The notes under the pieces are model-generated. The model was not told where the DNA came from and ran no database searches. It saw nothing but the letters and a program-made list of their open reading frames with translations. A stretch of 64,000 bases of DNA from Chryseobacterium sp. H1D6B. GTDB lineage: Bacteria > Bacteroidota > Bacteroidia > Flavobacteriales > Weeksellaceae. Shown here in pieces: positions 18,569 to 26,240 of the stretch. Position 1 is the stretch's first letter; every line of letters begins with the position of its first letter. The stretch is from positions 2,356,001 to 2,420,000 of the forward strand of contig NZ_JARXVJ010000001.1 of assembly GCF_029892445.1 (NCBI RefSeq). The letters are read 5' to 3'. The translations under genes were made by a program, and so were the position numbers.

Positions 18569-19009
18569 ATGAAAAATCTAATCAAGAAAAATATCGCATT
18601 GATGTTCAGATATTCTCTGCTGCTGTATTTATTAGCGTTTATTTTAAATTCTTGTCAGGATACCGAAATTGAAATCCAACAGGACTTTCCATTTGAGGTA
18701 AAGGTGATGCCTGTACCAGCGAAGATAGGAGAGGGTAAGACCGTAGAGATCCGTATTTCACTTCTTACCGATTCCGACTTTAATGGCACCACGTACAGCA
18801 TCCGATATTTTCAGTACGAGGGAGCAGGTCAACTTCAGTATTACAGCGATCCGTCTTATCTGCCGAATGATGAATATCCTTTGCTACAAAAAGAGTTCAG
18901 GCTTTACTACACTTCTACATCTTCCGAATCCCATGAATTCAGTATTTGGATCAAAGACAGTTTTGGAAACGAGAAACAAATAGATTTTAAATTCGATAAT
19001 GCGTCATAG
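18569..19009 (+). CDS. traQ: TraQ (DUF3872) lipoprotein-like protein
   Basis: A 146-residue protein with a signal sequence and lipobox-like FILNSCQD, followed by an immunoglobulin-like beta domain with QDFPFEVKVMPVPAKIGEG and the final SHEFSIWIKDSFGNE pattern. This is the usual DUF3872/TraQ layout at the end of the transfer operon. Processing near Cys29 would leave it on the outer or inner membrane. A strong terminator follows. Confidence 0.9.
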   Translation: MKNLIKKNIALMFRYSLLLYLLAFILNSCQDTEIEIQQDFPFEVKVMPVPAKIGEGKTVEIRISLLTDSDFNGTTYSIRYFQYEGAGQLQYYSDPSYLPNDEYPLLQKEFRLYYTSTSSESHEFSIWIKDSFGNEKQIDFKFDNAS

Positions 19010-19027
19010 GATAAAAATTCTTTCTCT

Positions 19028-19057
19028 AACGGCTTGGTCATCAACCAAGCCGTTTTT
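19028..19057 (+). terminator. Strong intrinsic terminator ending the tra operon
   Basis: AACGGCTTGGT and ACCAAGCCGTT (11 perfect pairs) close a CATCA loop and run into TTTTT. It lies 19 bases after the traQ stop and marks the end of the traE-traQ unit. Confidence 0.9.
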
Positions 19058-19139
19058 GTTGCTATTAAAAGCAAAATAATGACCACGCAGGACATATCAA
19101 AGGGTGAAAATTATTATCAAAGAGATTGCAAATAAAAAA

Positions 19140-20129
19140 ATGAATTATTTGGGATCCAAGATCAGATTGTCCGGTTTTATTTACAACGAAGTTTCAACTT
19201 CAATAGGGCAGAACCTTGCCGACTGTAGCTTTTGTGATCTGTTTGCCGGGACAGGGATAGTCGGCAATTTTTTCCACCATAAGGTTAAAAGTATGGTGTA
19301 CAACGACCGGGAATATTACAGCTATGTTCTCAACACTGCATTTTACAGTGAAGTAAATGAAAAACATTATCGATCAATGCTTAATGAACTCAATCAATTG
19401 GAAGGTGTTGAGGGATTTATATTTCAGGAATATTCAGAATCAGGATCTGCCGGGCGACTATATTTCATTGCTAATAATGGAAAAAAAATAGATGCGATCA
19501 GACTGCATATTGAGCGACTTTTTCAAAATTCTGAAATTAATGAAGACTTCTATATTTTGCTGGTGGCGACTCTTCTTGTCGCAGTTGATAAAATTGCCAA
19601 CACAGCCTCCGTATATTGTGCCTTTTTGAAGCAGTTAAAGAAAACGGCAATGTGCGGTATTAATCTTGTACCGCTGAAGAGAGCATTTAAAAGGATAGAA
19701 TACAAAATTTTCAGGGAAGACAGCAATGCACTGATTAAAAATATCAAAGGAGACCTATTATACTTGGACCCTCCTTACAATGGCAGGGAGTATGGCTCAT
19801 ATTATCATTTGCTGAATACCATTGCATTGTATGATACCCAATTTCAACCAAAAGGGAGAGCCGGATCAAGGAGTTACAGCACATCAAAGTTTTGTCTTAA
19901 AAGAGAAGCAGACCAAGCACTTTTGGAATTGATCGATCATGCTGACTTTAAGCATATATTTCTGAGCTATAATAATGAAGGTTTTATTTCTCCATCTCGT
20001 ATAAAGGAAATAATGACAGATTTCGGAACTTATCAATGCTCTTCTTTAAAATACCCGAGGTTTAAAAGTCATCGGAATAATCCGAGATCTTACACCGAAG
20101 AATATTTACATCATTTAATTAAATATTAA
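19140..20129 (+). CDS. D12-class DNA adenine methyltransferase
   Basis: About 329 residues from ATG 19140 (MNYLGSKIRLSGFI), the usual family start; a GTG at 19104 would add 12 residues. Motif I is CDLFAGTGIVGNFF, with acidic partner YNDREYY; the catalytic motif IV is YLDPPYNGREYG, with DPPY typical of N6-adenine methylases. No restriction endonuclease lies next to it, so it looks like an orphan methylase, often carried by mobile elements to protect DNA from host restriction. Target site unknown. Confidence 0.88.
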   Translation: MNYLGSKIRLSGFIYNEVSTSIGQNLADCSFCDLFAGTGIVGNFFHHKVKSMVYNDREYYSYVLNTAFYSEVNEKHYRSMLNELNQLEGVEGFIFQEYSESGSAGRLYFIANNGKKIDAIRLHIERLFQNSEINEDFYILLVATLLVAVDKIANTASVYCAFLKQLKKTAMCGINLVPLKRAFKRIEYKIFREDSNALIKNIKGDLLYLDPPYNGREYGSYYHLLNTIALYDTQFQPKGRAGSRSYSTSKFCLKREADQALLELIDHADFKHIFLSYNNEGFISPSRIKEIMTDFGTYQCSSLKYPRFKSHRNNPRSYTEEYLHHLIKY

Positions 20130-20142
20130 ATAAATAAAAACC

Positions 20143-20383
20143 GCAACTTTTTTGAATAGCGGTGGTTCTCGTGTGTGACGTTCAAATGGGTTGCTTCATT
20201 AATGTAAAAAAGATGTTTTCGCCGTCAGAAGAAATGATCTTTTTCCGTCGTCTGCCAAAGAACGACGCAGACAAAAGCTCCACAACTTTTTTGAATGGGC
20301 GGAACAGGCAGGCATTCAAATAGGTTGTGTCCAATTATCCCGCAAAAAGACGGTTCCGACAGAAGTCGGAATGGTCTTTTTGC
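20143..20383. repeat. Tandem duplicated two-hairpin element
   Basis: Two units about 138 bases apart each contain hairpin 1 then hairpin 2. Unit A: GCAAC...TTGAAT / TTCAA...GTTGC at 20143-20194, then AAAAAGAT / ATCTTTTT at about 20206-20254. Unit B: CACAAC...TTGAAT / ATTCAA...GTTGTG at 20281-20329, then GCAAAAAGAC..TTCCGAC / GTCGGAA..GTCTTTTTGC at 20342-20383, a nearly perfect stem. It lies between convergent genes, so the second stem may also act as a terminator. The duplication of the whole module suggests a structured RNA or protein-binding site. Confidence 0.6.
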
Positions 20384-20394
20384 CCGATTTTTTA

Positions 20395-21192
20395 TCAGGC
20401 GATTTTGATGGGATGGGTGTTAAAATCTTTCAGATTATGAAAGAACCCTCTGTAAGGGGTTAATCCATATCTGAACAAATTCCATAGCAGACTGCATCCC
20501 ATTTGTGCCAATGAAGCATTGATGAACAGATCCTGTTTTTGCAAAGCTTCGGCTAAAGAACAACTCGGTGTCAGGTCTTCCTGTTCGGATTGTTTTAACA
20601 GATCACCAAATTCCTCTGTAATAAAAGGGAGATTGTCTACAGATTTATATTTTTCTGAATTGGGCTGTCTGATATTCCCGATGGTTGAAAGGATGACCTG
20701 CCCTCGGTCTTTTGTATTTCCAAAATCCATCCAATATTTAAGGCTTGAATTGTGATACCTTTTATGTTTTAGAATATCGGCAATTTCAAATCTTGCGGAA
20801 ACATTGTCGACACAGGAAATATAAATGTTGGCTTCGACATTTTCGGGATAATAATTTCCCCTTTCCCAAGCAAACTTTTTAGTTTCCGCTTTCCAGTTTG
20901 TTCCTGTCCAACGGTTACAGCGGTTGATAAGAGCTACTGATTTATGCATACCTGTTTCAGATTCCGCAAATCTTTGTCTGCCTAAATTGGCAGAGGTGAT
21001 AATATCATCATCCCAAAGACGAACCTGCAGACCCGGATGTTCCATAGCTGTTAAACTGTGATCCATTTCCATCAGTGCCGTCAGGACTTTTGAGCCTGTA
21101 CCACCTGCACCGATCACATTGACTGTAACAGGGTTGGTAGGATTGATAAGGTAATGATCCGTAAAATGAACTTTTAATTTTTCAGTATTCAT
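20395..21192 (-). CDS. PRTRC system ThiF-family protein
   Basis: A 265-residue ThiF/E1-like Rossmann protein. The nucleotide-binding loop is NVIGAGGTGSKVL near residue 24, followed by the acidic/Arg signature VRLWDDDIITSANLGRQRF and ISCVDNVSARFEI. This is the PRTRC ThiF member, predicted to adenylate a partner, perhaps the small PRTRC-C protein, in an unknown modification pathway. Its start overlaps the PRTRC-B gene by 4 bases. Confidence 0.88.
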   Translation of the reverse strand: MNTEKLKVHFTDHYLINPTNPVTVNVIGAGGTGSKVLTALMEMDHSLTAMEHPGLQVRLWDDDIITSANLGRQRFAESETGMHKSVALINRCNRWTGTNWKAETKKFAWERGNYYPENVEANIYISCVDNVSARFEIADILKHKRYHNSSLKYWMDFGNTKDRGQVILSTIGNIRQPNSEKYKSVDNLPFITEEFGDLLKQSEQEDLTPSCSLAEALQKQDLFINASLAQMGCSLLWNLFRYGLTPYRGFFHNLKDFNTHPIKIA

Positions 21193-21905
21193 GGCAATAT
21201 ATTTTTAAGGTTTTTTTGGGTATTTTTTAACAGCTTCTTTGGGAAGGGATTACCAGTATTGATCAGGTCTTTCCAAAGGTTAACGCAATTGCCTTTTACA
21301 GGATTGTGACCGTTCATCAGATGGCTGAAATAACTGTTAAAAAAATAGTTTTCCCAAGCCTGCGTAAATTCTTCAATGGATGCAGAATTTTTGATGTTGA
21401 CATCAACTGTTCCCATACACACATTTCCGCTGTCATAGACATTAAAAAACGGAGCGTGATACAGCATCGTTTTTTCAGTAGGTCTTCTGTCGGAACTTAG
21501 CGCAAAAATGAACAGGTTTTCTTTGTTGGCAAACCATAGCAAAGCAGGAACTTGTGCCATACCATTAGGGATTCCGAGGGTTTCAGAAAAGAAAAGGTTT
21601 ACTTTCTGACCTTTGGAGTACCAGATGACAGAGCCGTTATCACTAAGGTTGATATGCAGTATATTTTCTGAAAGGATATGCTGAGGTTTTAAAAATTCTT
21701 TATTTTTTTCAGTTTCGATATGGAGTGCTTTTGATAAAAATTTTGCTTCACGGATGGTTAACGGATGTGCATTGATAGGGTTTCCGTCTTTATCCATATC
21801 AAAATGTTCCACATACATATCTTTGTTTCTGTCAGTGTTCTGATAAAATAGCAAGGCTGATATCGGATGGTATAAGACTCCGAAATTATGTGTTATGTTT
21901 TCCAT
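21189..21905 (-). CDS. PRTRC system protein B
   Basis: A 238-residue protein matching PRTRC protein B in size and place. Visible markers are GVLYHPISALLFYQ near the N-terminus, LHINLSDNGSVIWYSKGQK, and YHAPFFNVYDSGNVCMGTV in the centre. It overlaps the ThiF gene by 4 bases, so the two are probably made together. Its biochemical role is unknown. Confidence 0.85.
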   Translation of the reverse strand: MENITHNFGVLYHPISALLFYQNTDRNKDMYVEHFDMDKDGNPINAHPLTIREAKFLSKALHIETEKNKEFLKPQHILSENILHINLSDNGSVIWYSKGQKVNLFFSETLGIPNGMAQVPALLWFANKENLFIFALSSDRRPTEKTMLYHAPFFNVYDSGNVCMGTVDVNIKNSASIEEFTQAWENYFFNSYFSHLMNGHNPVKGNCVNLWKDLINTGNPFPKKLLKNTQKNLKNILP

Positions 21906-21915
21906 TGTGTTCGAT

Positions 21916-23088
21916 TTAAAAATTGTTCATTAGGTCAATAAGTTCAGTACTAAGGTCAAATATCTGATGTTCAAATTCGAGATTATTTTGGCTGACATTC
22001 GAACCGTTAAAATGCTTGATAATAACAGGTTCCTCCATCTGTCCGTACTCCTGCAATTCGTTATTGACACTTTGAAAAAGTTGATCAAACAGGCATCCTT
22101 TGGCATCAGCACAAAAGGAAATATATTTATCCATCGTGACTGTATTTTCAAAGTTTTCGTCATCATCTTCATCCTCATGGTCGTGGTTAATTTGTGCCTG
22201 TGCATTTCTGAAAATAGTTGAATTCGGAAAATTGAATGATATATCAAATGCCGTTCTTGCCACCTCCAAACATTTGCCATCAAAATGGTCTTTAGCTCTG
22301 AATTGCTGTAAGCGGTTTTCAAACCGTTGCAAATTTTGAGGGTTATAAATTTTCCTTTCTATACAGTCTCCGATCCATTCTGCTTGTTTAATCTCTACTA
22401 AGAGCCTTAAAGCATCTTCCGTTTCATCATCTTCGGTAGCCCATTGCTCCAACATATCGTACATCCAATACAGATAACTTGCTTCCTGCCTGTAATAAGG
22501 AATATCAACAATATGATATAAGTAACTGTACACGCAAAGTAAGAGTTGGAAAGCTTTTTTATACTTTTTTTCCTTTGACAATCGATACAGGGGCAGAACA
22601 GGAATGTAATATAAAGTTGCTCCTGTATTGTATCTTTCTTCACTTGTGAAATAGACCTTTCCTTTATCTCTTATCAGTTGTATTTCTTCCCAATCCCTTG
22701 TCTTATTTTTTAGCTGTTGCTGTAAATCGTGGACTGCCAAAGCCATATTGTAAGGATATCCATATTGTTGGGATGGTTTTGGATCGATCTGATAATGTGC
22801 TGCGAGGTCGGAAAGGGATTGATAAAAATCCCTTTCCATCCTTTTAGACTCTTTACAAGATTGTACCGTTTCATTTTGTTTCAGCTTGGGAAGAAATGAA
22901 CATCTCAAAAAAGCATTGGAAGCACCGCCACAGGAACTGACTTCCTTTGATCCTTTCTTATCTCTCCTGCATCTTTGGGGCGTTTCATCCACTCTGCAAA
23001 CTCGCCCAACTGTCGGTGCAGTTGCTTCTGCTTGGGATGCTGTGGGATTTTGATCGTTTCCGATATGATATGTCGTTGCATAGTTCAT
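21916..23088 (-). CDS. Hypothetical protein in the PRTRC cluster with Cys-rich N-terminal extension
   Basis: A 390-residue protein I do not recognise. Residues 1-83 form a low-complexity, basic segment with five cysteines (C31, C40, C53, C63, C78). The rest is helical and Tyr/Trp-rich (YQSLSDLAAHYQIDPKPSQQ; YLYWMYDMLEQWATEDDETE), with an Asp/Glu run near residue 322 and an acidic C-terminal part. An alternative start at Met84 (22839) would give a 307-residue protein without the odd extension. A 9-base perfect inverted repeat (22810-22837) sits just inside that alternative start. It lies between PRTRC B and C in one leftward run. Confidence 0.7.
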   Translation of the reverse strand: MNYATTYHIGNDQNPTASQAEATAPTVGRVCRVDETPQRCRRDKKGSKEVSSCGGASNAFLRCSFLPKLKQNETVQSCKESKRMERDFYQSLSDLAAHYQIDPKPSQQYGYPYNMALAVHDLQQQLKNKTRDWEEIQLIRDKGKVYFTSEERYNTGATLYYIPVLPLYRLSKEKKYKKAFQLLLCVYSYLYHIVDIPYYRQEASYLYWMYDMLEQWATEDDETEDALRLLVEIKQAEWIGDCIERKIYNPQNLQRFENRLQQFRAKDHFDGKCLEVARTAFDISFNFPNSTIFRNAQAQINHDHEDEDDDENFENTVTMDKYISFCADAKGCLFDQLFQSVNNELQEYGQMEEPVIIKHFNGSNVSQNNLEFEHQIFDLSTELIDLMNNF

Positions 23089-23106
23089 GACTGTTTTATT
23101 TTGATG

Positions 23107-23325
23107 TTATCCTTTTGTTCCCATAACACTTTCAAAAGTGTACTGCAAAGTATCTTCACGAATCACAGGCGCAGATACTTTGGCGGTTGTTAAAATGGGA
23201 TAGGTGTTGGCGTAGAAATTCATCACCGCTTCAACACTCCATTTGGGTTCGGGGTCGCTGAGCTTGATCTCCTGTCCTTTATCAACGATGATAAAAACCC
23301 TTTCTAATTCGGTTGCGAGTAACAT
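23107..23325 (-). CDS. PRTRC system protein C
   Basis: A 72-residue small beta-rich protein with the PRTRC-C patterns RVFIIVDKGQEIKLSDPEP and WSVEAVMNFYANTYPILTTA. The size resembles ubiquitin-like proteins; a ThiF-like E1 partner is in the same cluster, so conjugation or sulfur transfer is a possible role, but it has no clear C-terminal di-glycine (it ends GTKG). Confidence 0.87.
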   Translation of the reverse strand: MLLATELERVFIIVDKGQEIKLSDPEPKWSVEAVMNFYANTYPILTTAKVSAPVIREDTLQYTFESVMGTKG

Positions 23326-23343
23326 AGATGTTGATTTTTAAGG

Positions 23344-23862
23344 TTATGAAGTAAATAAGTTGGGCGCAAATTCTTTTTCGTAGGCTTCCTGTTTCTCCAA
23401 TATTTCTTTGGAAAATTCGGGATACTCAGAAGCCTTTGGCAAGGCTGACCATGCATCCTTGAATTTGGATTCATTTTCAAAATCTTCTGCTTTTTTCATA
23501 GCATCTTTATATTTTTTCTCTCTTTCTTCCTTGGCTTTCCTTTCCTTGTCAGCGTTTTGTTTTTCCATTGCAGAATGTTTTTTCGCTTCTTCCAATTGCA
23601 CCATAAAAGCGTCCATATTGACCATAAGGTATGATGCAGACTGTATCGGTTGGGCAATGTTTTCAAAAAATCCATTGTCCAGATCTTCAGCAGTTCCCCG
23701 AAGATTTAAGGGTGGGATTCTGTTTTTCGCATCGTCTGCGCAACCGTTATTTTGGAGCAGTACGGAAACAATCCAACTGTTATCTGTCCCTTTTTGAATG
23801 GCTATATTCAAGTTGCCTGTAAAGTCAAGTTGCGTTACAAGGCTGAAAAAATTAGTATTCAT
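23344..23862 (-). CDS. PRTRC system protein E
   Basis: A 172-residue protein with the family start FFSLVTQLDFTGNLNIAI and IPPLNLRGTAEDLDNGFF. This is followed by a long charged coiled-coil (about residues 95-140, rich in K/E/A) and a C-terminal helical tail. It overlaps the upstream small gene by 11 bases. Its role is unknown. Size is normal for PRTRC E. Confidence 0.87.
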   Translation of the reverse strand: MNTNFFSLVTQLDFTGNLNIAIQKGTDNSWIVSVLLQNNGCADDAKNRIPPLNLRGTAEDLDNGFFENIAQPIQSASYLMVNMDAFMVQLEEAKKHSAMEKQNADKERKAKEEREKKYKDAMKKAEDFENESKFKDAWSALPKASEYPEFSKEILEKQEAYEKEFAPNLFTS

Positions 23863-24079
23863 TTTGTTTGTTCTTTAAAATTGATTTCTTAGAATTTCTA
23901 TCGTAATTGATCTTGTAACCATTGGAGTGTATAATGGTTTCAAGTGAATTTCTTGCTTTTGTCAAATCTTCATCATCAAGTTGGGTCATATGTAAAAGAT
24001 GAAGATTTTCAAACTTTTTGATCATATTTCCAATGATGCACAAAGCTTTGTATTCAGTCTTTTTTGAAAGGATGCTCAT
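23852..24079 (-). CDS. Small hypothetical protein coupled to PRTRC E
   Basis: 75 residues from ATG 24079 (MSILSKKTEYKALCIIG). A longer frame to 24148 is open but less likely because the ATG at 24079 overlaps the end of the preceding reading frame, which is usual for coupled genes here. The protein looks helical (NMIKKFENLHLLHMTQLDDE). Its 3' end overlaps PRTRC E by 11 bases. No family recognised. Confidence 0.55.
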   Translation of the reverse strand: MSILSKKTEYKALCIIGNMIKKFENLHLLHMTQLDDEDLTKARNSLETIIHSNGYKINYDRNSKKSILKNKQNEY

Positions 24080-24263
24080 TTTGATTATTTTTAAGTATTC
24101 GTAATTTTTGATACAGGTCATTCCAATAAGATGTATGTCTGTTGTCAAGATCTTTGAAATCCTTGCTTTCGTGCTCTTAGTCTTTGAAAATTTCAGCCTG
24201 CATTATAGCTTTGTTGAGATCTGTTACCTCAAGGCTTTCACCGTTTAAATCTGTGATTTTCAT
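24054..24263 (-). pseudogene. Small PRTRC-cluster gene interrupted by an in-frame TAA
   Basis: From ATG 24263 the frame codes MKITDLNGESLEVTDLNKAI and on to KD, then meets TAA at 24177-24179. The same frame then continues without another stop for 40 codons (HESKDFKDLDNRHTSYWNDL and beyond) to TGA at 24054. Both halves have normal codon use, and the second overlaps the next gene's ATG as an intact gene would. The simplest reading is a roughly 69-residue gene broken by one base change, for example a Tyr codon to TAA. A sequencing error is also possible. Confidence 0.6.
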
Positions 24264-24317
24264 AGTAATTTTTTTAAAGGTACCCGTGGTTTAAGGCGGT
24301 TACCTTAATAATAATTA

Positions 24318-25391
24318 TTAATTCAGATTGAAAATATCCTGTCCAAATTTTGCAAATCCTGTACACAGTTCAAAAGATTTTTGTGATTTCAGTTGTGCAG
24401 TGCCACCCAAAACGATAGACTGTAATTTCGCTTCATCGTCTTTGTATGTTTTCACATTCTGATAATAGCCTGTCACCGCATTATATGCCCCGAACAAAGT
24501 CCCTTTTGTAGTTTCCATCTGTTGGGTGTCGCTCACCATCGCATAGGCAAAAGCATCATTAACGGTATTTTTAAAAACGGTCGATAATTCATCAGAATTT
24601 CCTTTCTGCAAATGATTTAAGGTTTCCTTGTTTGGGCATAGCGCCAACTGAATCAGTTTTTTCATTTCATCGTCACCAATCTTGATATTTGCCCAATGAT
24701 TAAAAGTGCTTTCTAATTCTTTACTCAATGTATTGGCTAATCCCATCACTTTGTGGGCATCTTCCAAGCGTTGTTTTGCTCCTGCGGTGTGTCTGATTCG
24801 CACCACATTGCTCATGTTTTTTAGAGAGGCATTTAAAGTGTTTTGACAAACGATGCGCACAGGGGTAAACGCGGCGGTGATGCTTCCGCTTCCATCGTGG
24901 GAGGTGGTCAGAAAAATATATTTTTCTGTAATGTCGTCACCATTGCCAACACGGATATAATCGGGTAATTTAGCCGTGATAAAAATGCGTTCCCCATTCC
25001 CCAAAGCTCCTGCAGTCTCGTATAAGATTCCATTTCCACCGCCTACAATGGCATCAAAAAATGAAAAGGCTTCACGATTTTGTACGATATGGTAATCTTT
25101 ACCCACTACGCCTAAAACGGTATTATTATCAGTGCGGATATTGGCAAAGTAGCGGGGAACTTCCAATTCAGAATTGATCATTTCTATCCCATTGCTATTT
25201 TCGATGATGCCTGAACCTTTTGTAAATAGGGGAGCCTTTTCGACCTCGTAGTCAAGTCCTGCAAATTTGATGGCTTCTTCACTTGTCGGGTATTCCTCTA
25301 CGACCTGCCCCAAGTTGTGCCATGCTTTTTCCTTTACGCTGAAAAATGAATATTTTCCTGTTCTGTTGTTGAAATTTAAATTGTGTGCCAT
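24318..25391 (-). CDS. DUF932 phage/plasmid-like protein
   Basis: A 357-residue protein of the DUF932 family: N-terminal AWHNLGQVVEEYPTSEEAI, central YFANIRTDNNTVLGVVGKDY and HIVQNREAFSFFDAIVGGG, and FTPVRIVCQNTLNASLKN. Family members are common on plasmids, phages and integrative elements; some are thought to act in DNA maintenance, but the mechanism is unclear. Full length, with the SSB gene just upstream on the same strand. Confidence 0.9.
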   Translation of the reverse strand: MAHNLNFNNRTGKYSFFSVKEKAWHNLGQVVEEYPTSEEAIKFAGLDYEVEKAPLFTKGSGIIENSNGIEMINSELEVPRYFANIRTDNNTVLGVVGKDYHIVQNREAFSFFDAIVGGGNGILYETAGALGNGERIFITAKLPDYIRVGNGDDITEKYIFLTTSHDGSGSITAAFTPVRIVCQNTLNASLKNMSNVVRIRHTAGAKQRLEDAHKVMGLANTLSKELESTFNHWANIKIGDDEMKKLIQLALCPNKETLNHLQKGNSDELSTVFKNTVNDAFAYAMVSDTQQMETTKGTLFGAYNAVTGYYQNVKTYKDDEAKLQSIVLGGTAQLKSQKSFELCTGFAKFGQDIFNLN

Positions 25392-25432
25392 GATGTTGAT
25401 ATTTTGATTGTTAGAAAATTGTAATTGATCGT

Positions 25433-25843
25433 TTAAAATGGGAGGTCATCATCCTTATCGCTGTCATTGGATTTGGATTTAGAAGTTTCTTTCTTATCTG
25501 TTTTGTTGGACTCAGCAGATTTATTTTCAGTTCGTTTATTACTGCTGTGAACTTTGATCTGTGAGGTGTGGAAATTTAAACCCGCATGAGGTTCGCCGTC
25601 TTTACCTATCCATGCAGAGGTGTAGGCTCTTCCGCTTAATTCCACCAAAGTACCCTTTGTTAAAAAGTCCGCCACTTTTGGAGAGATCCAATAGGCACAT
25701 TCAAAATAGGTGGTCTGTTCGATTCGTTCGCCCTGCTTGTTGCGATAATTGTCATTCGTAGCAATTGAGAAATTAACTACCTGTTTTTCATTTGACAGTT
25801 TGCGGACTTCCGCATCCCTTGTCAGTCTTCCGATAATGTTCAT
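25433..25843 (-). CDS. ssb: Single-stranded DNA-binding protein
   Basis: About 136 residues from ATG 25843 (MNIIGRLTRDAEVRKLSNEK). The frame is open 47 codons further upstream, but that part is not SSB-like. The OB-fold runs to about residue 100 (QTTYFECAYWI, LVELSGRAYTSAWIGKDGEP), followed by a disordered Ser/Lys/Asp linker and the acidic tip DDDLPF that recruits partner proteins. A mobile-element SSB would protect single strands during transfer. Confidence 0.95.
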   Translation of the reverse strand: MNIIGRLTRDAEVRKLSNEKQVVNFSIATNDNYRNKQGERIEQTTYFECAYWISPKVADFLTKGTLVELSGRAYTSAWIGKDGEPHAGLNFHTSQIKVHSSNKRTENKSAESNKTDKKETSKSKSNDSDKDDDLPF

Positions 25844-26012
25844 AATCGTAGGTTTTAAAGATTGTACATTTTGATTTGTTCTCAATCTCTTCTCCGACCC
25901 ATCCCCTAAAAGCCTTTCAGGCTTCGCTGAATATTTTTCAAAAGAAAAACCGGAAAAAAGAAAGCAGATAATCAAAGCGGTCAATGCTGAAAGCCAAAAG
26001 GAAACGGAATAA

Positions 26013-26171
26013 TTGGAGGGTACCTTCAGGGAGGAAACCGTTTATGCCGTAGTCTTTTGGCTGGGTGAAGAAATGGATGACCGATATACCTTAGCTGCCT
26101 TTTTACCGGTTTATTATGAGAAATATGACTTCTCTTTAAATTATTATAGTACTACATTACGTAATCGATAA
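26013..26171 (+). pseudogene. Possible gene remnant (52 codons, no clean start)
   Basis: In the otherwise gene-free stretch 25844-26240, one plus-strand frame encodes LEGTFREETVYAVVFWLGEE and continues to STTLRNR before TAA at 26169. The same frame just upstream, past a TAA at 26010, also reads protein-like with normal codon use (EYFSKEKPEKRKQIIKAVNA). This looks like the tail of a decayed gene. Chance cannot be excluded. Confidence 0.35.
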
Positions 26172-26181
26172 TATTTTTCAA

Positions 26182-26213
26182 TTTGTATTTATAGGGTAAA
26201 AAAACTATATTTA
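26182..26213 (+). promoter_or_regulatory. Candidate promoter for the DprA-like/PRTase pair
   Basis: TTTG at 26182-26185 and TATATTTA at 26206-26213 are 20 bases apart and fit the Bacteroidota -33/-7 pattern with one mismatch. The ATG follows 27 bases later. Confidence 0.45.
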
Positions 26214-26240
26214 CATTATTCATTTAAATCTTGAGTTCCT

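Noticed and set aside
20143..20329. Hairpins considered as integron attC sites
   Set aside because: The ends do not match the RYYYAAC / GTTRRRY core sites and no integron integrase or cassette genes are nearby.
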